Shown: positions 1 to 9,990, counted from the stretch's first letter. The stretch: DNA of 64,000 bases from Caballeronia jiangsuensis (GCA_000648925.1 JFHF01000006.1:1-64000), one strand, 5' to 3'. Made by a program: numbers and translations. Notes: a model not told the origin generated them from the sequence alone.

Positions 1-619
1 AGCCGAATGCTTCGAGCTTTTCGACGAGCGGCTCGAACGCCATGATCTGCGTCGAGGGGCCATCGGCTTGCTGGTTGTTCACATCGACCATCGCGATGAG
101 GTTGTCGAGCTTCCAGTGCGCGGCGGACATGAGGCCTTCCCAGACGGAACCTTCGTCGAGTTCGCCATCGGAAAAGAGCGTGTAGACGAAGGACTTCGAG
201 CCCTTGCGCTTGAGGCCGAGACAACGGCCTACTGCAATCGTGAGTCCTTGCCCAAGCGATCCGCCCGACATCTCCATGCCTGGGGTGTAGCTCGCCATGC
301 CGGACATCGGCAGACGGCTGTCGTCGCTGCCGTAGGTTTCGAGTTCGTCCTGCGGCAGGATGCCCGCTTCGAAAAGCGCGGCGTACAGCGCGATCGCATA
401 GTGGCCGTTCGAGAGCAGGAAGCGGTCGCGCTCTTCCCAGTCGGGATCGTCGGGGCGATAGTTCATCGCGCCGAAGTAGGCGACGGCCAGCACGTCGGCG
501 ATATCGAGCGCCTGGCCGATATAGCCCTGGCCCTGCACTTCGCCCATCAGCAGGGCATTGCGGCGGATACGGTAGGCACGCTCGGCGAGCGTGACTTCCT
601 CGATGACGGGAGTACTCAT
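1..619 (-). CDS. Transketolase N-terminal (TPP-binding) subunit, partial
   Basis: The gene starts at 619 (ATG preceded by AAGGAG) and runs off the left edge, so only about 206 residues are visible. The reading includes GHYAIALYAAL, a GGSLGQGLTIAVG stretch and the TPP/Mg-binding segment SDGELDEGSVWEG followed by DNLIAMVDVNNQQ. These are hallmarks of the split transketolase N subunit, whose partner C subunit would lie to the left. Such enzymes transfer two-carbon ketol units between sugar phosphates. It follows the MFS transporter by 26 bases and was very likely the last visible gene of an SDR-MFS-transketolase operon. The prophage now separates it from the upstream promoter. Family identity is seen; the substrate is unknown. 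Confidence 0.9.
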   Translation of the reverse strand, partial: MSTPVIEEVTLAERAYRIRRNALLMGEVQGQGYIGQALDIADVLAVAYFGAMNYRPDDPDWEERDRFLLSNGHYAIALYAALFEAGILPQDELETYGSDDSRLPMSGMASYTPGMEMSGGSLGQGLTIAVGRCLGLKRKGSKSFVYTLFSDGELDEGSVWEGLMSAAHWKLDNLIAMVDVNNQQADGPSTQIMAFEPLVEKLEAFG

Positions 620-645
620 GTGTTGTCTCCTTGATTGAACTGGTT

Positions 646-1713
646 TCAGCGATTGACGGTCTTGGCGGGCACGAAGAACACGAGCACTGCGCCCAGCACG
701 ATTGCGATCGAAATAAAGATCAGGCCCGCTGTCGATTTGCCGGTGAAGTCGTTGAGCCAGCCGACAATCGCAGGCGAGAAGAAGCCCGCGAGATTGGCGA
801 AGCAGTTGACCGCGGCGATGCCCGCCGCCGCCGACATGCCGCCGAGCACCGCGGTGGGCAGCGACCAGAATTGCGACGACGATGCGAGAATGCCGGCCGC
901 CGCGATGCTCACGCAGACGATCGACGCGCCCACGCTGCCGAGCATCGGCAAGGTGGCGAAGCCGGCTGCGGACACGAGCATCGGAATGGCGAGATGCAGG
1001 CGGCGTTCGCGGCGCTTGTCGGCACTCGCACCGATCAGCGGCAGCGCGACGATCGCGCAGAGATACGGAATCGCGGTGAGAATGCCGACCCACAGCGGGT
1101 CCGCCACACCCGTGCGGCGGATGATCGTCGGCAGCCAGAACGTCAGGCCGTATTGACCCATCACGACGCAGAAGTAGATCGCGGCCATCAGCCACAGACG
1201 ACGATCGCCGATGAACGCGCGGATCGATACATGCTTCACGGTTTGCGCGTTGTCCTTTTCGACATTGCGCTTGAGCAGGGCCTTTTCTTCGTCGGTGAGC
1301 CACTTCGCGCCGGCGATGCCGTTGTCGAGATAGAACAGGATCGCGACGCCGAGGAAGAGCGAGGGCAGCGCTTCGAGCATGAAGAGCCACTTCCATCCGG
1401 CGAGCCCGTGCATACCCTGGAACGCATGCATGATGTAGCCGGAGAGCGGACCGCCGACGATACCCGCGAGCGGAATCGCCATGAAGAACAGCGAGAGCGC
1501 CTTGGCGCGTCGTGCGGCGGGAAACCAGTACGTGAGATAGAGAATCACGCCGGGCGCGAAGCCCGCTTCGGCGACGCCGAGCAGAAAGCGCAGGACATAG
1601 AAGGTCGTCGGCGATTTGACGAAGACGAAACTCGCGGAGATCACGGCCCAAGTCAGCATGATGCGCGCGAGCCAGTTGCGCGCGCCGACTTTATGCAGGA
1701 TCACATTGCTGGG
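646..1713 (-). pseudogene. MFS transporter, 3' part (355 codons), split by prophage
   Basis: This is the C-terminal four fifths of a 12-helix major facilitator transporter of the anion:cation symporter (phthalate/hexuronate-like) type. It begins at PSNVILHKVGARNWLARIML, directly after the attL core. The missing N-terminus is at 58377-58637. The two pieces join in frame (FLFEV plus PSNVIL) to give 442 residues, a normal length for the family. The segment AGFAPGVILYLTYWFP is characteristic. A GTG at 1716 lets it read as an open frame, but without helices 1-2 it should not make a working transporter. Prophage excision would restore it. Confidence 0.92.
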
Positions 1714-1733
1714 CACACGATAACGTGCCGTTC
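1711..1733. other. attL junction
   Basis: Host MFS sequence ends at the shared GCAC (1713-1716). Phage sequence follows, with the right half of the reconstructed attP palindrome ending in CGTGCCGTTC at 1733. The matching left half, GAACAGTACG, is at 58361-58370. The centre of symmetry falls on the AC inside the shared GCAC, as expected for a two-base crossover of a serine integrase. The sites are seen directly; the crossover position is inferred. Confidence 0.8.
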
Positions 1734-1856
1734 GTAAACCGACGAGCGCGAGGCATATTATACGGCGTCGGCGAGACCAGTAGAAACCCTACGGCTTTCC
1801 CGTGGTCGTGACCGTGGAGTTCGGTCGCGCGAGGTGACCGCCCTCTCGGCTCTAGC

Positions 1857-1880
1857 AAGCGCTCAACAAAACGAGCGCTT
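1857..1880 (-). terminator. Hairpin after the cpaB-like gene
   Basis: A perfect 8-bp inverted repeat (AAGCGCTC at 1857-1864, GAGCGCTT at 1873-1880) with an 8-base loop begins at the stop codon of the cpaB-like gene. There is no long T-run, so termination strength is uncertain. It would limit read-through from the prophage into the host MFS remnant and the transketolase gene. Confidence 0.5.
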
Positions 1881-3016
1881 TATGGCACGGCCGGCACGAA
1901 CGAACCATTCTGTGTGTTGACGTAGCCTCCGCCCACCGACTGGTAGAACGCGCCAGTTTGCGGATTAATCACGCCGCCCGCTGCCGGTGGAAGGTATTGC
2001 CCAGTGGTCACGTCTATGGCCCCTTGCGGAACTGAATTGACCACGGTGGTCGGCGACGAATCGACCAAGGTCGGCGACGGGTTGACGTAGTTCTGCGACG
2101 GGTTGACGTGTGCTCGCTTCTCATCGCCGCGATACACCGACGTCATGCCGCCTTCCTCGGAACCTCTGTATACGTGGATGGCCGGCGGAGCAGGTTCGGG
2201 CTTATTCGTGGCGACGCCTTGGGGCGCGTGCTTTCCCGGCAGATCGCGCACCGCGCGCGAAACGTCGCCAGCCCACACGGGGGCGGGCTGCGAAGCGGCC
2301 GGTGCAGCTATGGCCGGTTCGCGCGTAACCGTGGCAAAGCTGCGCAGCGCGAGTGACAGGCTGCCGAGGCGAGAGGCACCAGAAACCACTTCGCCTTTCC
2401 GAGGAGTGACTTCCAGCGTCACGGTGCGCGCCCGGTTGTTCGAGTCGGGGGCATCGCCGATTTTTGGTCGGTTTATTTCCGAGCCTACCGCTAGTACCCG
2501 AACCTGCTCGACAATGGTTTCGCTTGATACTGCAAGGTTGGGCAGGTCGGTTCGACGGTCCATCTGTTGCGTCAACAACAAGTCCACATAGTCGCCCGGC
2601 TGAATTAGGCCGGCGTTTCCGGAAACATCGTCCACGGCCACCGACACGGCAAGCATTCCAGGCTTGACGGCGGCCGCCAGGAATCCTGGAGCATTGGGCA
2701 AAATCACGTCATCCGTTACGACCACGGCACCGCTCACTATGGGGTGGCGCAGAACGGCTCCGATGAGTTCCACCGGCCCCGGCGCACCGGAAATAACGGC
2801 GTGCGGAGGAACCTCCGCGACGGGTATCTGCTTCCATGTAATGTCGTCGTCGCGCAGGAGCAGGCCCTGTGGTAAATCGGCGTTACCGACTCGCACCTTT
2901 GCGAGCGCAACATCGGGCTTGGAGGGATGCGACGCAGTCGCTATTGCCGTGCGTACGATCAAGGTGATCAAGATAGCGCCGATAAAGAGCAGGGAAATCT
3001 TAATGATATTGGACAT
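1880..3016 (-). CDS. cpaB: CpaB/RcpC-like SAF-domain Flp pilus assembly protein
   Basis: The protein starts MSNIIKISLLFIGAILITLI, a single N-terminal membrane anchor. A SAF domain follows (QGLLLRDDDITWKQIPVAEVP), then the RcpC/CpaB region (GMLAVSVAVDDVSGNAGLIQPGDYVDLLLTQ). CpaB proteins are periplasmic assembly factors of Flp/Tad pili. The last third is atypical: a low-complexity segment and three roughly 16-residue units of the pattern G-x-[ID]-[DN]-x-x-[TN]-G-x-[FY] ending at the C-terminus. No other tad gene is nearby, so this is an orphan copy just inside attL and likely lysogenic-conversion cargo. A longer start at 3070 is possible, but the 3016 start gives a clean membrane anchor. Confidence 0.8.
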   Translation of the reverse strand: MSNIIKISLLFIGAILITLIVRTAIATASHPSKPDVALAKVRVGNADLPQGLLLRDDDITWKQIPVAEVPPHAVISGAPGPVELIGAVLRHPIVSGAVVVTDDVILPNAPGFLAAAVKPGMLAVSVAVDDVSGNAGLIQPGDYVDLLLTQQMDRRTDLPNLAVSSETIVEQVRVLAVGSEINRPKIGDAPDSNNRARTVTLEVTPRKGEVVSGASRLGSLSLALRSFATVTREPAIAAPAASQPAPVWAGDVSRAVRDLPGKHAPQGVATNKPEPAPPAIHVYRGSEEGGMTSVYRGDEKRAHVNPSQNYVNPSPTLVDSSPTTVVNSVPQGAIDVTTGQYLPPAAGGVINPQTGAFYQSVGGGYVNTQNGSFVPAVP

Positions 3017-3180
3017 GAGGACGCCGTCGTATCGCGGCGAGAGCAAACGGTAGAGCCGATAACGGCACATTGCCAGCTTTCTGCATTGGGAGAAACCCTT
3101 GTCACGACGGGATCGAGCGGTGGAGATGGTCGTCGGAAAGACCCGGCCCGCTTCTACACCAAGAGTTCAGAGCTAAGTGA

Positions 3181-3321
3181 ATCTCAACACTACTAGCTCA
3201 TGCTGACCGCCGAATACTCGATCAACGGAAGCGGATCGAAGAATTGGACAGGTACGGCCACGACACGTCGGAGGCCATCGACCGATTCAACAAGGGCGTT
3301 TCGAAGGGCGACGATGCATAG
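3181..3321 (+). pseudogene. Remnant of a small coiled-coil protein C-terminus
   Basis: An open frame without a start codon begins after a TGA at 3178-3180. It reads DRRILDQRKRIEELDRYGHDTSEAIDRFNKGVSKGDDA and stops at 3319-3321. This resembles the end of small Burkholderia/Rhizobium proteins with an R-I-x-x-Q-x-x-x-I-x-x-L-x-x-x-GHDT motif. The 5' half is missing, so it is called a decayed fragment. The 164 bases between 3017 and 3180 hold nothing recognised. Confidence 0.4.
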
Positions 3322-3443
3322 AAAGCCTTCCGTTTGAGCGACAGCCCAGCCCGCAGGTTGCGTATCCGCAATGAGACCAAGTTCGCGGGGCGCCGCGTGT
3401 CCCGGGCTAAAGCTTCCGGCGCATGGTGCCGTTAAGCTCGGGC

Positions 3444-3671
3444 ATGGACTACTTCATCGGAAAATATCAAGCGCGTGAGTTGTACGAATCCGCAAAGAGC
3501 GCGGCAGAAATCACTGTCGCCGCCTATTTCGGCGCGCCCTTCGACAAAGACAACACCGAGCATTGCATCGCCTTCTGTCGAAGCTTCGACGCGCTGCTCG
3601 CCGACGATGAGCAAATGCAATTCCACGGTTGGACGGCCGAACAATTGATTCGCTTCGCCTACGGCGGGTAA
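3444..3671 (+). CDS. Hypothetical protein
   Basis: This 75-residue acidic protein begins MDYFIGKYQARELYESAKSA and contains a short aromatic region ending FHGWTAEQLIRFAYGG. No family is recognised. An ATG 21 bases upstream (3423) is an alternative start; neither has a clear ribosome-binding site. Amino-acid composition looks coding. It lies between the gene remnant and the restriction-like cassette. Confidence 0.4.
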   Translation: MDYFIGKYQARELYESAKSAAEITVAAYFGAPFDKDNTEHCIAFCRSFDALLADDEQMQFHGWTAEQLIRFAYGG

Positions 3672-4003
3672 AGCGCGCGGCGAAGGAGCTTGCCGCACAG
3701 CAGTCTGACCGATCGCCTACCTTTGAGACACGACTAGACAACTGCCTGAAGGCCACTTTAAAGGCGGCTGATGTCAACGACGTCACATCGTACGATATCG
3801 GTTACCATTTTGCGCCGCCGCGAACAACGGTTGTCTAAACGGCAACAATTACCGAAACGCGCGCGGCAGGCCAATATTCCAATCGTTGCAGGACATCTTG
3901 CGGCGCCCTCGCCGAGTAGATATGACCGATCGGGCCTAACCGCTACAATTGCGTTTCCGTGCCGGCGGAAACGGGCATTGTGCGCCAGATAGGATATTAG
4001 TAA
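3672..4003 (+). promoter_or_regulatory. Leader region of the restriction-like operon with hairpin
   Basis: These 332 bases contain no convincing gene. A perfect 8-bp inverted repeat, CGTTTCCG (3952-3959) and CGGAAACG (3966-3973), with a six-base loop sits 30 bases before the first start codon. There is no T-run after it, so it is more likely an operator or mRNA hairpin than a terminator. AGGAT at 3990-3994 serves as a weak ribosome-binding site. Confidence 0.4.
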
Positions 4004-7000
4004 ATGAGCGACCAGTTCTTCGAGCAACCCATCCTCAACTCGCCGTACGCCTATCCGGCACGACATTGGGAACTAGATACTAGCGGCCAGCCCACCCAGC
4101 AGATCGTTGAGAAACGTCGCCGTGCAGACTTCATCACGCCCATTCCAAAGCCTCGTAAGAGCGCCAAGGGTACTCAAACTAGCTTGGTCTTCGACGAAGG
4201 CAAAGGCCTGTCGACTGGCGAGCAGGTCTACGACCATACAGCCGTCATCAATACGGTCCGGCAGGAAGTGGATGCGTGGCGAAAGCTCCCGCCTTCGCAA
4301 TGGAGGGTTACGTCAGAAACCGCGCGCCTCCTCGAGCACTGGCGCAGCAACCAATTCACTGGCGTGCGCCCCTTCTTCTGCCAGGTTGAGGCGGCCGAAA
4401 CTGCAATCTGGCTGACGGAGGTCGCCCCTCAACTGGGCAAAAACGGCGAACGCTTCCTTGACCACCTGAAGAAGGCCAATCTCAACGCAAATCCAGGATT
4501 GATGAGGTTGGCGCTGAAGCTAGCGACCGGCGCGGGCAAAACTACGGTAATGGCCATGCTGATCGCTTGGCAAACTGTCAATGCGGTGCGCCACCCGCAG
4601 AGCAGAAAATTCACACGTGGCTTCCTGCTCGTCGCACCGGGCCTGACTATTCGCGACCGTCTGCGGGTGCTGCTGCCCAATGACCCGGACAGCTACTATG
4701 CCAGCCGCGAAATCGTGCCGCGCGATATGTTGCCCGACCTCGATAAGGCCAAAATTGTCATCACGAACTACCATGCTTTCAAGCTGCGCGAGCGGATGGA
4801 ACTCTCCAAGGGGGGGCGTCGCCTGCTCCAAGGCCGCACGGGCGTGGAGCTAGACACCCAAGAAACCGAAGGCCAGATGCTCCAGCGAGTAATGCCGGAA
4901 CTGATGGGAATGAAGAACGTCCTCGTCATCAATGACGAGGCGCACCACTGCTACCGCGAAAAGCCGAAGGACGAAAGCGATGAAGACATCGCTAGTGAAG
5001 ACATCGCCGAGGCCGAAGAGAACAACAAAGCGGCGCGACTGTGGATTTCCGGCCTCGAAGCGGTGAACCGTAAGCTCGGCCTACAGCAGGTAATCGATCT
5101 TTCGGCCACTCCGTTTTTTCTTGCCGGTTCGGGCTACGCTGAAGGCACGCTGTTCCCATGGACGATGAGCGATTTTTCGTTAATGGACGCCATCGAATGT
5201 GGCATCGTCAAGCTACCCAGGGTGCCGGTGGCCGACAACATCCCCGGCGCCGACGTGCCCATTTACCGGGAGTTGTGGAAGCACATCGGAAAAAAGATGC
5301 CTAGGAAGGGGCGCGGCAAGAATACGCAGCTCGATCCGCAGTCTATTCCGGTTGAACTGCAGACCGCGCTGGAGGCGTTATACGGTCACTACGTAAAGAC
5401 TTACGACGCATGGAAGCAGGTCGGTATCAAAGTGCCGCCGTGTTTTATCGTCGTATGCAATAACACCGCCACGTCGAAACTGGTGTTTGACTACATCTCC
5501 GGCTTCGAGCGCCAAAACGCCGATGGAAGCGCAAGTTATCAGGCCGGCCGCCTGGAATTGTTTCGCAACTTCGATGAGCATGGCAATCCACTGGCACGGC
5601 CGAACACCTTACTTATCGATAGCGAGCAACTTGAGTCCGGAGAAGCGCTGGACGACAACTTCCGCGGAATGGCGAGCGATGAAATCGAACGTTTCCGCCG
5701 CGAGATCATCAAGCGCACCGGCGACCGCAAACAGGCCGAGGCCATCACCGACCAAGACTTGCTACGCGAAGTGATGAACACCGTTGGCAAGGAAGGTCGC
5801 CTCGGAGAATCTATTCGCTGCGTGGTGTCGGTGTCTATGCTGACCGAAGGTTGGGACACGAATACGGTCACGCACATCTTAGGCGTACGCGCTTTCGGCA
5901 CTCAGCTGCTCTGCGAGCAGGTGATTGGTCGCGCCCTGCGTCGCCAGTCCTACGAGTTGAACGATAACGACCTCTTTGACGTTGAATACGCCGACGTCTT
6001 TGGGATTCCGTTTGATTTCACTGCAAAACCAGTGGTGCCTCCACCACCCAAGCCGCGTGAAACCGTCGCCGTAAAGGCGTTGCGTCCGGAGCGCGACGCG
6101 CTCGAAATTGAATTCCCATGCGTCCGGGGATACCGCGTCGAGTTGCCGGAAGACCAGCTTGAGGCCGAATTCAACGCTGACCACGCTTTACGCCTTACAC
6201 CTGATTTGGTCGGGCCGTCAGAGACGAAGAACGCTGGCATCATCGGCGAAGCGGTGGATTTAAACCTGAAACACTTGGGCGACGTACGTCATTCCACGCT
6301 GCTCATGGAGTTGAGCAAGCACCTGCTCTTTCAGCACTGGCGCGAGCCGGGCCAGGATGCGCCGATCAACCTGTTCGGCCAACTCAAGCGTATCACTCGT
6401 CAATGGCTCGACACTTGCCTGGAATGTAAGGGTGGCACGTACCCAGCGCAATTAATGTATCGCGAACTAGCGGACATGGCGTGTGAACGAATTACCAAGG
6501 GCATCACCAGCCGAGAGCTGGCTAAAGGTCGCCAAGTCAAGGCAATCCTCGACCCATTCAATCCAACGGGCAGTACCGCGAGTGTGCGTTTCAACACCTC
6601 CCGCGACAGCCGTTGGGAAACTCTCGGCCCGCCGCCGAAGAACCACGTCAATTGGGTGATTTTAGATAGCAACTGGGAAGCCGAGTTTTGTCGTGTGGCC
6701 GAATCGCATCCGCGAGTCGTCGCTTACACCAAGAACCACAACTTGGGCTTAGAAGTACCGTACCGCTTCGGATCCCAAAACCGCATCTATCTTCCAGATT
6801 TCATCGTCAAAGTCGATGACGGCGCGGACGATCTGTTGCATTTGATAGTGGAAATCAAAGGTTATCGGCGGGAAGACGCGAAGGAAAAAAAATCCACGAT
6901 GGACACCTATTGGATCCCCGGCGTGAACCACCTCGGTTCGCATGGCCGCTGGGCGTTCGCCGAGTTTGGCGACGTCTACGAGATGCAAGATGACTTCGCC

Positions 7001-7060
7001 GAGAAGGTGCAAGCGGAATTCGACAAGATGCTGACTACAGCGATAAGGGTTATTCAATGA
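4004..7060 (+). CDS. Type III restriction Res-like SF2 helicase with PD-ExK nuclease (BPTD_3080-like)
   Basis: This 1018-residue protein has an SF2 helicase core: Walker A ATGAGKT near residue 174, DEAH at 311-314, SATP at 367, and a helicase C motif (TEGWDTN, then QVIGRALRR). Near the C-terminus, LPDFIV (about 930) and LIVEIKG (E950, K952) form a PD-(D/E)xK nuclease signature as in type III Res subunits. Res subunits translocate on DNA and cut with a Mod methyltransferase partner. An adenine methyltransferase gene follows after 59 bases. The gene order res-mod is the reverse of classic type III loci. A third helicase gene completes the operon. The role in phage defence is inferred. Confidence 0.88.
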   Translation: MSDQFFEQPILNSPYAYPARHWELDTSGQPTQQIVEKRRRADFITPIPKPRKSAKGTQTSLVFDEGKGLSTGEQVYDHTAVINTVRQEVDAWRKLPPSQWRVTSETARLLEHWRSNQFTGVRPFFCQVEAAETAIWLTEVAPQLGKNGERFLDHLKKANLNANPGLMRLALKLATGAGKTTVMAMLIAWQTVNAVRHPQSRKFTRGFLLVAPGLTIRDRLRVLLPNDPDSYYASREIVPRDMLPDLDKAKIVITNYHAFKLRERMELSKGGRRLLQGRTGVELDTQETEGQMLQRVMPELMGMKNVLVINDEAHHCYREKPKDESDEDIASEDIAEAEENNKAARLWISGLEAVNRKLGLQQVIDLSATPFFLAGSGYAEGTLFPWTMSDFSLMDAIECGIVKLPRVPVADNIPGADVPIYRELWKHIGKKMPRKGRGKNTQLDPQSIPVELQTALEALYGHYVKTYDAWKQVGIKVPPCFIVVCNNTATSKLVFDYISGFERQNADGSASYQAGRLELFRNFDEHGNPLARPNTLLIDSEQLESGEALDDNFRGMASDEIERFRREIIKRTGDRKQAEAITDQDLLREVMNTVGKEGRLGESIRCVVSVSMLTEGWDTNTVTHILGVRAFGTQLLCEQVIGRALRRQSYELNDNDLFDVEYADVFGIPFDFTAKPVVPPPPKPRETVAVKALRPERDALEIEFPCVRGYRVELPEDQLEAEFNADHALRLTPDLVGPSETKNAGIIGEAVDLNLKHLGDVRHSTLLMELSKHLLFQHWREPGQDAPINLFGQLKRITRQWLDTCLECKGGTYPAQLMYRELADMACERITKGITSRELAKGRQVKAILDPFNPTGSTASVRFNTSRDSRWETLGPPPKNHVNWVILDSNWEAEFCRVAESHPRVVAYTKNHNLGLEVPYRFGSQNRIYLPDFIVKVDDGADDLLHLIVEIKGYRREDAKEKKSTMDTYWIPGVNHLGSHGRWAFAEFGDVYEMQDDFAEKVQAEFDKMLTTAIRVIQ

Positions 7061-7119
7061 ATCGGCTTGCTCGAAATCTAACTAAAGCTCGACGCGTTCG
7101 ATAACTACGTAACAGACAA

Positions 7120-9990
7120 ATGGTCAAGAAATCTGCCACGCAACCCAAAATAGTTGAAGACATCGTTCACGGAGAGGCGAAGCGCAAAAACATTCCTACC
7201 GTTGAGCATCAGTCGGTGATGCAACACCACGAGCAGGCTCCGGTGAAAGTCACCTTTCCACGCAATGGTAAGACATTGCAGGCGGAGAAAGTGCAGCGCA
7301 ACGGCGACCTCGACCCCCAATTAGTCTGGCGTGGCAAGGACCAGCAGGACTGGTCTGATTTAGTAGTCAATGCGCCGCCGCTTTACATTCAAGAGAAGGT
7401 AAAGCCGAAGGTGTTAATCGACGAACTCCGCCGGATCAGCGAGGCCGCCAATACGCAAGCGGGCGGAACAGCAGACTTGTTCGGGGATTTCAACGGACTT
7501 CCTGAAGGCGCGGATAGGACGGAGTTCTATCAGCACGAGGGTCATTGGCAAAATCGAATGATCCTCGGCGACAGTTTGCAAGTGATGGCGTCTCTGGCCG
7601 AGCGCGAAGGGTTGCGTGGCAAGGTGCAGTGCATTTACCTCGATCCGCCATATGGCATCAAGTTCAATAGTAACTTTCAGTGGTCTACCACCAGCCGTGA
7701 CGTAAAGGACGGTAATGCCGGCCACATCACGCGCGAGCCTGAGCAGGTGAAAGCGTTCCGCGATACGTGGCGGGATGGCGTTCATTCATATCTGACGTAT
7801 CTGCGCGACCGTCTGATGGTGGCACGGGATCTGTTGACAGAGTCGGGCTCAATCTTCGTGCAGATTGGTGATGAGAACCTCTACTTAGTGAAAGCATTGT
7901 TGGTCGAGGTCTTCGGCGAAGCGAACTACGTCAATACGATTGCCGTGAAGAAGAAGGGGTCGACGCTCGTCACTGAGAGCATGTTTGACTTCATTGTCTG
8001 GTTTTGCAAGACGCCTGAACTAGTCAAGGTGAGACGCCCCATCGAATTCAGGAAATCGCCCGAAGAAGATTCGAAGTTCAACACGCTGATGTCGGTTGAA
8101 GGAGAGTTGGTCCGGGCAACCAAATTGAGTAGCGAAACCGTTGATGCAATGCTCAAAGCGGGGTGGTCTTGGGCGCGGGTGAACTACCCTATAGTCAGTC
8201 AACATCCGCACGAGGTGCGCAGCAAGGACTACTCATTCCAAGGGCGTTCGAAGAAGTGTGGGCGCAATCGCCAGTGGAGCTTCGATAACCCTGCAGGTTT
8301 AGATCGACTTGCAAAGGCCGGACGCCTGTTTGACGCCGAGGGGGAGTCGCTTGCCGGCGTGGTCCGCCACGACGACCGGCCAGCCGTTACTGTGGGAAAT
8401 CTGTGGGACGACGTGAAGGGCGAAGAAGATCCGATCTACGTGGTTCAGACCGCTTGGCGCGTGGTCCAGCGGTGCTTGTTGATGGCCACCGATCCGGGCG
8501 ACCTCGTCCTCGATCCTACCTGCGGGTCCGGAACCACTGCCTATGTCGCCGAGCAATGGGGACGCCGTTGGATCACTATCGACACTTCGCGCGTGGCGTT
8601 GGCGTTAGCGCGAGCTCGAATTATGGGCGCCCGCTATCCGTTCTATCTTCTCGCCGATAGCAAAGAGGGACTGCAAAAAGAAGCCGAAATCACCCGGAGT
8701 GTGCCGTCTTCTCAGCCCACCTACGGGAACATTGCTCACGGCTTCGTGTACGAACGGGTACCCCATATCACCCTGAAGTCCATCGCCAACAACGTAGAAA
8801 TCGACGCGATTTGGGAGAAATTCCAACGAACAACGGAACCGCTGCTTGGTCAGTTGAACGACGCGCTTGGACACAAGTGGCTGGACTGGGAGGTTCCGCG
8901 TGAAGCAGACGCTAAATGGAGCACCGCCGCCAAGACGATACATGCCCAGTTCTGTAAGCAACGCATCGCACGTCAGAAGGAGATTGATGCGTCAATCGCG
9001 GCAAAGGCCGAATTCGAGATCCTTTACGACAAGCCATATGAAGATAGAAAGCGCGTGCGGGTCGCAGGACCGTTCACAGTGGAATCGCTCAGCCCGCACC
9101 GCGTGCTCGCCGTAGACGAACACGACGAACTGATCGACGGCGCGGCAGAGGATCGCGCTGACAACGGGCAAGACTTTGTTCAGCTAATCCTATCCAATCT
9201 TAAAACGGCAGGGGTGCAGCAAAAGAACAAGGAAGACAAGATAGAGTTCACCGCGCTGGAGCCGTGGCCGGGCGACCTGGTCTGCGCCGAAGGCCACTAT
9301 CTCGAGAATGGGACTACCAAGCGCGCCGGCATTCTAATCGGACCTGAGTTCGGCACTTTGTCACGTGCGGATTTAGTGGATGCTGCGCGCGAGGCGGGCG
9401 ACGCCGGCTTCGACGTACTGATTGCCTGCGGCTTCAATTACGACGCCCCTGCCACTGAGTTTAGCAAGTTAGGACGTATTCGCGTACTTAAGGCGCGCAT
9501 GAACGCTGACCTACACATGGCTGACGATCTGAAAAACACGGGCAAGGGCAATCTCTTCGTGATATTCGGCGAGCCTGACGTAGATGTGCTGGACAAACGA
9601 GGCCAAAGCATTCGCAAGTATGACGGCAAGCGCGATGTCATTGAAGTACCAGCCGGTGAAGACCTCATCGTAAAGATACGGGGCGTTGATGTGTTCGATC
9701 CTAGCACTGGCGAAGTGCGGAGCGACGATCCCGACGACATTGCATGCTGGTTCCTCGATACCGAATACAACGAAGAGTCATTCTTTGTTCGCCACGCCTA
9801 TTTCCTTGGTGCCAGCGATCCCTATAAGGCGTTGAAGAATACTCTCAAAGCCGAAATCAATATCGATGCTTGGTCGACATTGAATAGCGACACCTCACGC
9901 CCCTTCCCCAAGCCGACCACCGGCCGCTTCGCAGTGAAGGTTATAAACCACCTCGGCGACGAGGTGATGAAGGTGTTCAAAGTAAGTTGA
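7120..9990 (+). CDS. Site-specific adenine DNA methyltransferase (beta class, Mod-like)
   Basis: This 956-residue protein has motif IV DPPY at 175-178 and the AdoMet-binding motif DPTCGSGTT at 465-473. That order is typical of beta-class N6-adenine or N4-cytosine methylases, including type III Mod. The central target-recognition region lies between them. The roughly 450 residues after the methylase core are longer than in ordinary Mod proteins and of unknown function, possibly docking to the Res-like or helicase partner. It would protect host DNA and give specificity to the preceding nuclease. The start at 7120 has no strong ribosome-binding site. Confidence 0.88.
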   Translation: MVKKSATQPKIVEDIVHGEAKRKNIPTVEHQSVMQHHEQAPVKVTFPRNGKTLQAEKVQRNGDLDPQLVWRGKDQQDWSDLVVNAPPLYIQEKVKPKVLIDELRRISEAANTQAGGTADLFGDFNGLPEGADRTEFYQHEGHWQNRMILGDSLQVMASLAEREGLRGKVQCIYLDPPYGIKFNSNFQWSTTSRDVKDGNAGHITREPEQVKAFRDTWRDGVHSYLTYLRDRLMVARDLLTESGSIFVQIGDENLYLVKALLVEVFGEANYVNTIAVKKKGSTLVTESMFDFIVWFCKTPELVKVRRPIEFRKSPEEDSKFNTLMSVEGELVRATKLSSETVDAMLKAGWSWARVNYPIVSQHPHEVRSKDYSFQGRSKKCGRNRQWSFDNPAGLDRLAKAGRLFDAEGESLAGVVRHDDRPAVTVGNLWDDVKGEEDPIYVVQTAWRVVQRCLLMATDPGDLVLDPTCGSGTTAYVAEQWGRRWITIDTSRVALALARARIMGARYPFYLLADSKEGLQKEAEITRSVPSSQPTYGNIAHGFVYERVPHITLKSIANNVEIDAIWEKFQRTTEPLLGQLNDALGHKWLDWEVPREADAKWSTAAKTIHAQFCKQRIARQKEIDASIAAKAEFEILYDKPYEDRKRVRVAGPFTVESLSPHRVLAVDEHDELIDGAAEDRADNGQDFVQLILSNLKTAGVQQKNKEDKIEFTALEPWPGDLVCAEGHYLENGTTKRAGILIGPEFGTLSRADLVDAAREAGDAGFDVLIACGFNYDAPATEFSKLGRIRVLKARMNADLHMADDLKNTGKGNLFVIFGEPDVDVLDKRGQSIRKYDGKRDVIEVPAGEDLIVKIRGVDVFDPSTGEVRSDDPDDIACWFLDTEYNEESFFVRHAYFLGASDPYKALKNTLKAEINIDAWSTLNSDTSRPFPKPTTGRFAVKVINHLGDEVMKVFKVS

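Noticed and set aside
1700..1740. tRNA gene as attachment site
   Set aside because: No tRNA-like cloverleaf at either boundary; the interrupted gene is clearly an MFS transporter.
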